52,217 nt of DNA from contig JAUXVN010000117.1 in the NCBI GenBank assembly GCA_030684555.1, positions 1 to 52,217 on the forward strand, read 5' to 3'. The DNA is from Ignavibacteria bacterium (GTDB taxonomy: Bacteria; Bacteroidota; Ignavibacteria; Ignavibacteriales; Ignavibacteriaceae). The notes under the pieces are model-generated. The model was not told where the DNA came from and ran no database searches. It saw nothing but the letters and a program-made list of their open reading frames with translations. The position numbers were made by a program, and so were the translations under genes. Below are positions 34,868 through 43,061 of the stretch, piece after piece. Each line of letters opens with the position of its first letter. Positions within the stretch are counted from its first letter, which is position 1.

Positions 34868-36547
34868 ATGAAGACACAATATTTTAATTTACCTCCACAC
34901 ATCTTAGAGTTAACCAACCATCGACTACATACATGGCAATCAAAAAAATACAATTCAAGAATCTGGCAAAAAGATGCTACTATCTGGAAGGAAGATCCAA
35001 AGGAGCATGCTGAACTTGCAAACAGACTTGGCTGGTTAGAGCTTCCTGTATCAATGAAAAATTATTCGGTAAGTTTTAAATCTTTTGCTGATGAAGTTAA
35101 AAATGATTTTTCTCATGTTCTGCTTCTTGGAATGGGGGGAAGTAGTTTATGCCCCGAAGTCCTTGCAAAAACATTTGGTCCAATTGAAGGATATCCGAAG
35201 TTAGCTATTGTTGATACTACTCATCCGGCGGTAATAAAGAAAATTGAAAAAGAATATGATTTCAAAAAAACTTTATTTTTACTTGCAAGCAAATCCGGCG
35301 GCACTGCTGAAACTATGTCTTTTTTCTATCGATTTTATGATCTCCTCTCAAAGCAGATTGAAAATCCGGGAGAGAATTTTGTTGCATTAACTGATCCCAA
35401 TACGAGTCTGGAAAAACTTGCGAAAGAAAAAAACTTCAGAAAAATCTTTTATACACCTTCCGAAGTCGGTGGTCGCTATTCAGCGTTAACTCCCTTTGGA
35501 TTAGTACCTGCAGCGTTAATCGGGATTGATATTGAAAAATTTCTATTTAATGCGGAAGAGTTTTCACTCAATTGTGCGGAGAATATTCAAGTAAAAGAAA
35601 ATCCGGGAATGTATCTCGGTGCTTTAATTGGAGAAATGTCACTAACCGGAATTGATAAACTTCCATTTTTCGTTTCACCTCAAATTTCATCTTTCCCGCA
35701 ATGGGTTGAGCAGTTAGTTGCCGAAAGCAGTGGTAAAGAAGGGAAAGGGATTCTTCCGGTTGCAGACGAACCCATCACCGATATTTTAAATTATGGAAAA
35801 GATAGATTCTTCATTTTTGTCCGATTAGAAAATGATGACAATACTCAACTTGACAAGCATTTTGAAATGTTAAAGAATGCGGGCTTTCAAATATTATTAA
35901 TCGACTTAAAAGATAAATATGAATTATCTGCAGAGTTTTTTAGATGGGAACTGGCAACAGCATTTTCCGGGGTTGTTCTTGGAATAAATCCATTTGATCA
36001 ACCCGATGTGCAGGTTGCTAAAACGCTTGCAAATGAAGGGCTTGCGGAATATCATAAAAACGGAAAACTTCCTGAATCAACTCCATCAAACAAATTCGGC
36101 AACATTGAAATTTATTCAAACCAAAAATTCGATTCACTTGAAGAAACAATAAAAAATTTCATGAGTGATTTGAGTGAAAATGAATTTATTGGAATTCTCT
36201 CATTCATCCCTTATGGAAATGAAATTGATAAGGCACTTCTCGGCATTCGCAAAAAATTAATGGAGAAATATAAAATCACAGTAACCACAGGTTATGGTCC
36301 TCGTTTTCTTCATTCGACTGGACAATTGCATAAAGGAGGTTCGGCAAAGTGCAGATTTATTCAAATTACAGATAGTATAACAGAAGATGTTGAAGTTCCG
36401 GGTAAAGGGTATAGTTTCGGAGTATTAATTACGGCTCAGGCTTTGGGCGATTTGAAAGCATTGCAAAATAAAAACAGAAAGAATCTCCGTCTTAATATAA
36501 CGGCGAGCTTAGCAGAATCTTTACAAAAAATTGAAGAGGTTATTTAG
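34868..36547 (+). CDS. Glucose-6-phosphate isomerase, Tal-Pgi C-terminal type
   Basis: A 559-residue phosphoglucose isomerase. It has two SIS subdomains with LLGMGGSSLCPEV, LFLLASKSGGTAET and SEVGGRYSALTPFGLVP, and the late motif GYGPRFLHSTGQLHKGG. That last motif is characteristic of the isomerase part of bifunctional transaldolase/isomerase proteins, but no transaldolase domain is present. It interconverts glucose-6-P and fructose-6-P in glycolysis. ATG 34868 is preceded by AAAGGG at good spacing; the upstream in-frame TTG at 34847 adds seven unconserved residues. Confidence 0.92.
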   Translation: MKTQYFNLPPHILELTNHRLHTWQSKKYNSRIWQKDATIWKEDPKEHAELANRLGWLELPVSMKNYSVSFKSFADEVKNDFSHVLLLGMGGSSLCPEVLAKTFGPIEGYPKLAIVDTTHPAVIKKIEKEYDFKKTLFLLASKSGGTAETMSFFYRFYDLLSKQIENPGENFVALTDPNTSLEKLAKEKNFRKIFYTPSEVGGRYSALTPFGLVPAALIGIDIEKFLFNAEEFSLNCAENIQVKENPGMYLGALIGEMSLTGIDKLPFFVSPQISSFPQWVEQLVAESSGKEGKGILPVADEPITDILNYGKDRFFIFVRLENDDNTQLDKHFEMLKNAGFQILLIDLKDKYELSAEFFRWELATAFSGVVLGINPFDQPDVQVAKTLANEGLAEYHKNGKLPESTPSNKFGNIEIYSNQKFDSLEETIKNFMSDLSENEFIGILSFIPYGNEIDKALLGIRKKLMEKYKITVTTGYGPRFLHSTGQLHKGGSAKCRFIQITDSITEDVEVPGKGYSFGVLITAQALGDLKALQNKNRKNLRLNITASLAESLQKIEEVI

Positions 36548-36559
36548 TCAGCTTAACTG

Positions 36560-36694
36560 ACCTTACGCAGAAGATATGAAAAAAAGACTACTTGTCATTC
36601 TGTTCGCCAGGGCGAATTGTTTCAGAATCTGTTTTCCCATAATATTTAGATGCTGACCCGCCTGAGGCGGGCAAGCATGACATCTGCGTAAGGT
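36560..36694. mobile_element. MITE-like element with TTACGCA inverted repeats, second copy
   Basis: ACCTTACGCAGA (36560-36571) and TCTGCGTAAGGT (36683-36694) are perfect 12-bp inverted repeats around a 135-bp gene-free element. Inside are a GTCAT...ATGAC pair and the hairpin CCCGCC/GGCGGG (36657-36671). The design matches 6760-6962. It lies just past the isomerase stop codon. Confidence 0.6.
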
Positions 36695-36792
36695 GACAAC
36701 TTAAATAGTTTTTCGTATTAATAAACAGTAACGAAAAAATTTTAGATGCAATTTGGCAATAACAAAACGCATCAGTTTTAGGAGATGATGGA

Positions 36793-38271
36793 ATGGGGAC
36801 AAATACAAAACTTTATGAAATCAACATCCGCACTTTTTTGAGGCGATATGACTCGCCCGAAAAGCGAGCAACATTTAATGACATTCCATTAACATTCTGG
36901 AAAAGTCTTGCCGATAAAGGTTTTAATTATATCTGGCTGATGGGTATTTGGGAAACTTGTCCTTCTGTTATTCCCGAGCACTGTTTTCAAGAAGGACTTG
37001 TGAATTCATATAACCGCGCATTAAAAAACTGGACAAAAGAAGATGTCATTGGTTCACCATACGCAATTAATCGTTATGAGATTAACTCATCTCTCGGAGA
37101 CAAAGACGAACTTAGGTTTTTACGAAAAATAATTCATTCATTAGGAATGAAACTTATACTCGATTTTATTCCAAATCATTTTAGTGTTGATACGATTTAC
37201 AAAGAATCAAATCCCAATCTCTTTTTACAAGCCTCGGAAGATGATCTTAAAGATGACCCCCATACTTTTTTTAGATCGAAAACCAATCCGGAAATCATTT
37301 TTGCTCATGGAAGAGATCCATTTTTCCCTGCATGGACAGATACAATTCAGTTAAATTATTTCAATCAAGATACTCGAACATTTATGATAAATACTCTTCT
37401 TGGTATTACGGAAATTTGTGACGGTGTAAGGTGCGATATGAGTATGCTGGTGATGAATAATATTTTCCTAAATACGTGGCGTGGCGTTATTAATAATAGT
37501 CATATTCAAGTACCGGAAGTTGAATTCTGGAAAGAAGCCATTAATAAAGTTAAAAGTGAAAATCAAAACTTTCTATTAATTGCTGAAACTTATTGGGATC
37601 TGGAATGGGATTTACAGCAATTAGGTTTTGACTATACATATGATAAAAAATTACTCGACAGATTAAAAGATGGAACTCCGCGAAGTATTCATGAACATCT
37701 GAAAGCTGATTTATCTTACCAATTAAAATCGGTTCGATTTATTGAAAATCATGATGAGGATCGTGTCACCCAATCACTCGGAACTGAACGTTCACTTGCA
37801 GCAGCGATTATCATTTCTACAATTCATGGAATGCATCTTTTCTTTGAAGGTCAGTTTGGCGGTTATAGAATAAAACTTCCTGTTCAACTTGGCAAAGAAC
37901 CACACGAACACGAAGTAAAATCAATTGAAAAATTTTATGATAAACTTTTTGAGATTACTAATCATGAAGTTTTTCATAAAGGGATTTGGAAACTTTTAGA
38001 TATTAATTCTTCATGGGAGAGGAATAATAGTTTCAACAATATTCTTGCATGGAATTGGAGTTATGCAGGTCATCAGCGGTTGATTGTTGTTAATTACTCC
38101 AACACAGTTTCACAATGTAGAATTAAATTGGATGTTGAAGGTTACGAAGAAAATTTTAAATTAATTGATCTTCTGCACAATACAACATATTGGCGTAATT
38201 CAGAAGAAGTTCACCACACCGGTTTATTTATTGAACTTCAGGCGTTCAAGAGTCACATATTTTCTTATTAA
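36793..38271 (+). CDS. GH13 alpha-amylase-family enzyme
   Basis: A 492-residue cytoplasmic (no signal peptide) glycoside hydrolase family 13 enzyme. Region I is LDFIPNH (123-129), region II GVRCDMSM with nucleophile Asp215, region III IAETYWD with acid/base Glu265, and region IV ENHDED with Asp321. A C-terminal domain follows from about 400. The short barrel insertions and ETCPS (54-58) near the start suggest an intracellular maltodextrin or glycogen enzyme rather than a secreted amylase; exact specificity is unknown. AGGAG precedes the ATG. Proximity to the G6P isomerase gene suits carbohydrate metabolism. Confidence 0.93.
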   Translation: MGTNTKLYEINIRTFLRRYDSPEKRATFNDIPLTFWKSLADKGFNYIWLMGIWETCPSVIPEHCFQEGLVNSYNRALKNWTKEDVIGSPYAINRYEINSSLGDKDELRFLRKIIHSLGMKLILDFIPNHFSVDTIYKESNPNLFLQASEDDLKDDPHTFFRSKTNPEIIFAHGRDPFFPAWTDTIQLNYFNQDTRTFMINTLLGITEICDGVRCDMSMLVMNNIFLNTWRGVINNSHIQVPEVEFWKEAINKVKSENQNFLLIAETYWDLEWDLQQLGFDYTYDKKLLDRLKDGTPRSIHEHLKADLSYQLKSVRFIENHDEDRVTQSLGTERSLAAAIIISTIHGMHLFFEGQFGGYRIKLPVQLGKEPHEHEVKSIEKFYDKLFEITNHEVFHKGIWKLLDINSSWERNNSFNNILAWNWSYAGHQRLIVVNYSNTVSQCRIKLDVEGYEENFKLIDLLHNTTYWRNSEEVHHTGLFIELQAFKSHIFSY

Positions 38272-38351
38272 GGAAAAGCGGAAAGGAGGTCGATTCTTCT
38301 TTTTCAAATTGTTAGGTAATGTGTTGATGATCAAATTGCTCGTGTGTGAAG

Positions 38352-38987
38352 TTATAAATTAAATCCTATTCCCATTTTTAGAAAAGGATTCGACGGTACT
38401 CCAATATTAATTAAATTATTGATTCCACTTTCAATCTGTAGGAATACTTTATCCTTTAACTCAAACTTTACACCAATTAAAATATCATTCAGTACACTTC
38501 CTCCTAACAAAAAGGTGTAGCCTAAACCTAATTTTGCATTCAAATAAAAATTACTATTCAAATGGTATATTAAGCCAACTTTATAGTATATCTGTAATGT
38601 ATTAATTCCAAGCTCATTTAGTAAGCCATAAGATGCAGTATCTACTTGGGGTGAGAAAGAGGTAAAAAACTGATAGTTAAGATTTAGAAAGTGTTTATAT
38701 TTTTTATTTGGGAAATAATACAATCCCCATTCTTCGGAACCATTATAACCAACGTATATATTAATTTTCGTTGACAAATAATAGTTTACGTTACTTTTTG
38801 AGATAATGGTATTAAAATACTGAATATCATTAGTCTCATTTTTTTTACTTACTATATATTTATTGATTTTTTCAAGTTCGGAATAACCATTTTGGTCAGA
38901 TGAACTATTACTTTGACATAATGCGAGTTTACTGTTTACTGGTACTATTAAAAAGAGGATTGAAAGTACAAAAATTACTCGCTTCAT
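38352..38987 (-). CDS. Exported beta-barrel-like protein, unknown function
   Basis: A 211-residue protein with signal peptide MKRVIFVLSILFLIVPVNS. A polar linker (about 25-55) is followed by amphipathic strands such as LNLNYQFFTSFSP, YYKVGLIYHLNSNFYLNAKL and a terminal FLKMGIGFNL, which fits an outer-membrane barrel. No family is recognised. It converges with the GH13 gene and stands alone. Confidence 0.7.
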   Translation of the reverse strand: MKRVIFVLSILFLIVPVNSKLALCQSNSSSDQNGYSELEKINKYIVSKKNETNDIQYFNTIISKSNVNYYLSTKINIYVGYNGSEEWGLYYFPNKKYKHFLNLNYQFFTSFSPQVDTASYGLLNELGINTLQIYYKVGLIYHLNSNFYLNAKLGLGYTFLLGGSVLNDILIGVKFELKDKVFLQIESGINNLINIGVPSNPFLKMGIGFNL

Positions 38988-39052
38988 GGAATCTTTATAA
39001 TTTGATTATTGGTTTCAATTCCAACGGTTAAATATTTTTGTGAATGACTTTA

Positions 39053-39151
39053 GGGCTCCTCTAAAAACTAATCCGTTGACTAACGGATAACATGTATGTG
39101 CTGCCAAACCGGATTTTCGAAGAGAGCTAAATAAAGTTTTTAGAGTTGCCC
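39053..39151. mobile_element. 99-bp MITE with IS5-like ends and TTA target duplication
   Basis: GGGCTCCTCTAAAAACT (39053-39069) and its near-inverse AGTTTTTAGAGTTGCCC (39135-39151) match at 15 of 17 positions. TTA occurs immediately outside both ends (39050-39052 and 39152-39154), a likely target-site duplication. Inside is the hairpin ATCCGTT/AACGGAT (39071-39088). The terminus also matches the insertion sequence end at 52021, so that IS or a relative could mobilise this element. Confidence 0.8.
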
Positions 39152-39308
39152 TTAATAAAACCGGATAGAACGGGATTTAATATTATTAACTTCTTATCAA
39201 CATAAAACAAATAAGCCGATAAGAAAAATTAATGAAATCAATAGAAATTTTAAGAAAAAATTTTAATTCTTAAATAACAACTTGCTTCTGGTGAGTAGAT
39301 TCGTTTAT

Positions 39309-39587
39309 CTACTTCTTTTCTCTAAAGTTTTCCAATATTCGAATTGTGAAGATCAAAAAGAAACCGAGACTTGATAAATAAATGTCGGTTAAATCGACCA
39401 GAAAGAGTGCATTTTTGTCGATTAATGTCCCCATATATTTAACAAGCAATACTGTAGTAAAAAATGCCGAGAAACCGAATAATCCGGCTCTAAGCGGAAA
39501 GAAGATAAAATTCAGGAAAAAGGAGACCACTTTATTGTACTCTTTTTTCCTTTGGTTTTCCAACCCTAAAACTGATGACTGTTCCAT
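39309..39587 (-). CDS. Small two-helix membrane protein, unknown function
   Basis: A 92-residue protein with membrane segments at about 21-47 and 63-83 and charged ends (ENQRKKEYNK, ILENFREKK). I do not recognise the family. It lies upstream of the MITE on the minus strand, and downstream of the signalling operon by 118 bp, so it could be co-transcribed with it. Confidence 0.6.
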   Translation of the reverse strand: MEQSSVLGLENQRKKEYNKVVSFFLNFIFFPLRAGLFGFSAFFTTVLLVKYMGTLIDKNALFLVDLTDIYLSSLGFFLIFTIRILENFREKK

Positions 39588-39704
39588 AATTCCATGCCTC
39601 TTGAAATTTGTGGTTCAAAAATACTACAATCAAATAGGTTTGTCTGTGATGGGGAGCACTTTGGTGAATATTTTTTTAGAAGGCAGAAAATCTGCTTTTT
39701 TAAG

Positions 39705-41273
39705 TTACGATGTCGCTCTAATTGTAATTAGACTTATATCATCTTCGTAACGGTTGTTCGTAAATGTGGAAAACTGTGTTTGAATATAATCGAGAGGATC
39801 ATTCGCTTTAGGCATAATGTTTATCATTTTAGCAAGATTGTCAGAACCCAGAGGAACACCACTTTCGTTTCGTGATTCAATAATTCCATCGGTCATTAAA
39901 ACGAGAAAATCATCATCTTTCATTTCAATTACTGAATCTTCAAAAAATCCATCCGCTGCAAAACCAAGTAGCATGCCGTCTGATTTAATAACTTTAACTT
40001 CATTACTTTGAAAATCTTTAAGCATTATTGGAAGATCACCGGCACCGGAGTATTTAACGACTTTAGATCTTTTATCAAGAATTAAAATTGATAAAGTTGC
40101 AAAAACCTCCGAGATTTTCGCATCCTGATAAACTGATTGATTTACATTCTGAAGAATAGTTTTTGGTGAATATTCTTTTGAATTTTGAAGTGCACTGCGG
40201 ATCGCACTTCTTACATAACCGGCGTAAGCAATTGCAAAATACCATGCGCCCCATTTTTTTCCCATCACATCCCCAAGAACTACTGCCATCAAATCATTAT
40301 TGAGTTCAAAATAATCAATAAAATCGCCGCCGGGAATTCCTTTGAATGGAAGATGCCAATGTTTGATCTGGAAACCCGGGAAAGATGGATAATTATCCGG
40401 AACTACTTTTACACGAAGAACATCTGCTGCTTTATGAAGTTCTGACACAACTTTTTGGCGTTCTTTACCAAGACTTTTAATAATTGCTGAAACTTTTGCA
40501 ACAACTACTCTTGGTCCGGCGGTTTTAAGAACGTAATCTGTAATTCCAAGATCGTAACCTTCGAGTATATCTTCTTCGCCCCCTTTAGATGTTAAGAAAA
40601 TAAACGGAATAGATTTTAAATCGCTGTCATTCAATAATCTTCTTCTAAATTCAAAACCATCAACCTTTGGCATCATTATATCGGATATAATAATATCGGG
40701 TGGATTTTTCTTAGCTTCAACTAAACCTTCTTCGGCAGAGTTTAATGAAGTACAATCAAAGCCTGCTTTTGTAAGGTTGTAATGAAAAAGTTTTGAGAGT
40801 GAAAGATCATCATCAACTAAAAGAATTTTGGGAATGTCTTCTTGAATCGCATGTTCTATAGATTTTTTTGCACCGTAAGTTTTATAAATCTCTGTTCTTC
40901 GCAATAATGCTTGAACTTTTAGAAGGAGTTCTTGAACATCAAACGGCTTTGAAATTAAATCGTCACCGCCGGAATCAAGAGCTTTTTCTTTATCTTCATA
41001 ACTGCTTTTTGCGGTAACAAAAATAAATGGTAAAACGCGGTGTTTTTCATTTTCACGAACTTTTTTACAAAATGTGAATCCATCCATACCTTCCATTCCG
41101 ACATCACAAAGAACAAGATCGATTTTTTGGTTTTCGAGAATTTCGAAACCTTCATTCGCATCGGATGCTTCTAATGTATGATAATCTTTTTTTCTTAAAT
41201 GAAAACCGATTAGTTTTCGGATTGTCAAATCATCATCAATTATTAAGATATTTTTAGGTTCGGATTGACTCAT
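39705..41273 (-). CDS. Dual-receiver response regulator with PP2C (RsbU-like) phosphatase
   Basis: A 522-residue protein. Two receivers in tandem carry Asp57 (LVLCDVGM) and Asp198 (IIISDIMMP). A SpoIIE/RsbU-type PP2C phosphatase domain follows from about 290, with PGGDFIDYF, LGDVMGKKWGA, YSGAGDLPI and LMTDGIIES metal-binding motifs. Such phosphatases dephosphorylate a STAS-domain antagonist; the STAS protein is encoded immediately upstream (41282-41629), the expected substrate. Phosphorylation of one or both receivers should control the phosphatase. It is the last gene of the four-gene operon. Confidence 0.93.
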   Translation of the reverse strand: MSQSEPKNILIIDDDLTIRKLIGFHLRKKDYHTLEASDANEGFEILENQKIDLVLCDVGMEGMDGFTFCKKVRENEKHRVLPFIFVTAKSSYEDKEKALDSGGDDLISKPFDVQELLLKVQALLRRTEIYKTYGAKKSIEHAIQEDIPKILLVDDDLSLSKLFHYNLTKAGFDCTSLNSAEEGLVEAKKNPPDIIISDIMMPKVDGFEFRRRLLNDSDLKSIPFIFLTSKGGEEDILEGYDLGITDYVLKTAGPRVVVAKVSAIIKSLGKERQKVVSELHKAADVLRVKVVPDNYPSFPGFQIKHWHLPFKGIPGGDFIDYFELNNDLMAVVLGDVMGKKWGAWYFAIAYAGYVRSAIRSALQNSKEYSPKTILQNVNQSVYQDAKISEVFATLSILILDKRSKVVKYSGAGDLPIMLKDFQSNEVKVIKSDGMLLGFAADGFFEDSVIEMKDDDFLVLMTDGIIESRNESGVPLGSDNLAKMINIMPKANDPLDYIQTQFSTFTNNRYEDDISLITIRATS

Positions 41274-41281
41274 AATTAAAC

Positions 41282-41629
41282 TTAAATTTTTGCTCCAAAG
41301 CTCTCTATTGCTTCAAGTTTATTTGGATATGCTTCAAATACCCGGTACATTCTGGTTAGCTCAAACATTGAGTGTACGGCTGGTTGAAAACCTACAAGTC
41401 TTAAATCTCCACCGAGGGCAGTTGCCTTTTTTAATGAAACAACAAGTGAACCAAGAAAAGTTGAATCGATAAATTCGCACTCGGATAAATCGACAATTAA
41501 TTTTCTTGCACCGGTTTCAATATCTTCCGAAAGTATTTTTTTGAATTCTTCGGCTTCTTTAAGAGTTGCGCGGCTGAGGTTAACTACCTCAACTACAACA
41601 TCCCCGAATTGTTCTCGCATGAAGTCCAT
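41282..41629 (-). CDS. STAS-domain anti-sigma-factor antagonist
   Basis: A 115-residue SpoIIAA/RsbV-like protein. The phospho-acceptor is Ser56 in CEFIDSTFLGSLV, followed by LRLVGFQPAVHSMFELT. When dephosphorylated it should bind an anti-sigma kinase and release its target; no such kinase is encoded in the operon. It sits 8 bp upstream of the PP2C phosphatase gene and 4 bp downstream of the sigma-54 activator gene. Confidence 0.94.
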   Translation of the reverse strand: MDFMREQFGDVVVEVVNLSRATLKEAEEFKKILSEDIETGARKLIVDLSECEFIDSTFLGSLVVSLKKATALGGDLRLVGFQPAVHSMFELTRMYRVFEAYPNKLEAIESFGAKI

Positions 41630-41633
41630 AAAT

Positions 41634-43061
41634 TTATTCCTTATTTATTTGTGTTGACCGTTCAAAATCTTTAGCCTCAATTTTGAACTTTTCCATTAAA
41701 CGATATATAGTTGCTCTGCCTAAATCAAGGCGTTGAGCAGCTTCCATAATATTTCCTTCGGTAATTTTCAAAGCATGTCTAATAGCTTCTTCTTTAATTT
41801 TTTCAAAAGGAATTATTATCGAATCATCAAAAAAAGAACCCGAGAAATCGACTTTTTTATTTTCGCTTCCGGCTCTAATATGCATTGGAAAATCTTCTAC
41901 ATCAATATAATCACCTTCTGAAATAATTACACAACGTTCAACAGTATTTTCCATCTCCCGCACATTGCCGGGCCAATCGTAATCATAGATTAATTTCAAT
42001 GATTTTCTCGAAAAACCTTTGAGTTCTTTATTCAATTTCTTTTTGAACAACTCAATAAAATATTCTGCAAGAACCAACACATCTCCTTTACGCTGACGTA
42101 ATGGAGGTATAATTATCGGAAACGAATTTAATCTGTAATAAAGATCTTCACGAAATTCTTTATTCTCAACTGCTTTTTTTAAGTCGCGGTTTGTAGCCGA
42201 AATAATTCTAACATCAGTTTTAATTAAGTCGTTACCGCCTACTCTTTCAAATTCTTTTTCCTGAATTACTCGAAGTAATTTTGCCTGAAGGGTCATTTCA
42301 AGTTCACCGACTTCATCAAGAAAAATTGTTCCGTCATTGGCTATTTCAAATTTACCGAGTTTTCTTTGATGCGCTCCGGTAAAAGCTCCTTTTTCATGTC
42401 CGAAAAGTTCACTCTCTAATAATTCGCGTGGAATTGAGGCACAATTAACAACCACAAAAGGTTTATCTTTTCTGTTTCCGTTGTAATGAATTGCACGTGC
42501 TATTAATTCTTTACCGGTTCCACTTTCACCATAAACTAAAACCGTTATATCATTGTTTAATACTTTTGTTACAAGTTTAAAAACATCCTGCATTTTTCCG
42601 TCAGCAGAAATAAGATTTGAGAAGTTATACTCCTGCTTTACATTTTCTTTAATATTCTGAAGTTCTCTTGTCAGATCATAATTTTTAATTGCATTTTTAA
42701 CCGCAGGTTCTAAACGTTGAATTTCTATTGGTTTTGGAAAATAATCGTAAGCGCCGAAACGAAGCGCTTCAAGTGCAACTTCAATTCTACCTTGAGCCGA
42801 TAACATAATTACGGGAAGATTTTCATCAAATTGTTTTACTCGCTTAAGAGTTTCAATGCCATCCAAGCCGGGAAGCATAATATCGAGCAGAATAAGATCG
42901 GGCTTGTTGCTCAACTTCTTAAGCATATCTTCACCGTTGTAAAAGACTTCAATTTTATAATTCCACTTATCTCTTACCCAGTAAGCCAACAATTTTGAAA
43001 TTGCGAGTTCATCATCAACAATAAATACTAATTTATCCAAAGGTTCCTCATGATTTTTCAC
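41634..43061 (-). CDS. Sigma-54-dependent response regulator (NtrC family)
   Basis: A 475-residue activator: receiver with Asp60 (LILLDIMLPGLDG), AAA+ domain with Walker A GESGTGKE (178-185), the sigma-54 loop GAFTGA (225-230), Walker B TIFLDEVGE, and a C-terminal Fis-type HTH (about 440-470). It should open sigma-54 promoters after phosphorylation. Its start overlaps the stop of the histidine kinase gene by 4 bp (43058-43061), so the two are very likely a cognate pair. Confidence 0.96.
   Translation of the reverse strand: MKNHEEPLDKLVFIVDDELAISKLLAYWVRDKWNYKIEVFYNGEDMLKKLSNKPDLILLDIMLPGLDGIETLKRVKQFDENLPVIMLSAQGRIEVALEALRFGAYDYFPKPIEIQRLEPAVKNAIKNYDLTRELQNIKENVKQEYNFSNLISADGKMQDVFKLVTKVLNNDITVLVYGESGTGKELIARAIHYNGNRKDKPFVVVNCASIPRELLESELFGHEKGAFTGAHQRKLGKFEIANDGTIFLDEVGELEMTLQAKLLRVIQEKEFERVGGNDLIKTDVRIISATNRDLKKAVENKEFREDLYYRLNSFPIIIPPLRQRKGDVLVLAEYFIELFKKKLNKELKGFSRKSLKLIYDYDWPGNVREMENTVERCVIISEGDYIDVEDFPMHIRAGSENKKVDFSGSFFDDSIIIPFEKIKEEAIRHALKITEGNIMEAAQRLDLGRATIYRLMEKFKIEAKDFERSTQINKE

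Noticed and set aside
39382-39750. Plus-strand frame of 122 codons opposite small membrane protein gene
   Set aside because: It runs antisense across a better-supported gene and the end of the phosphatase gene and shows no domain.
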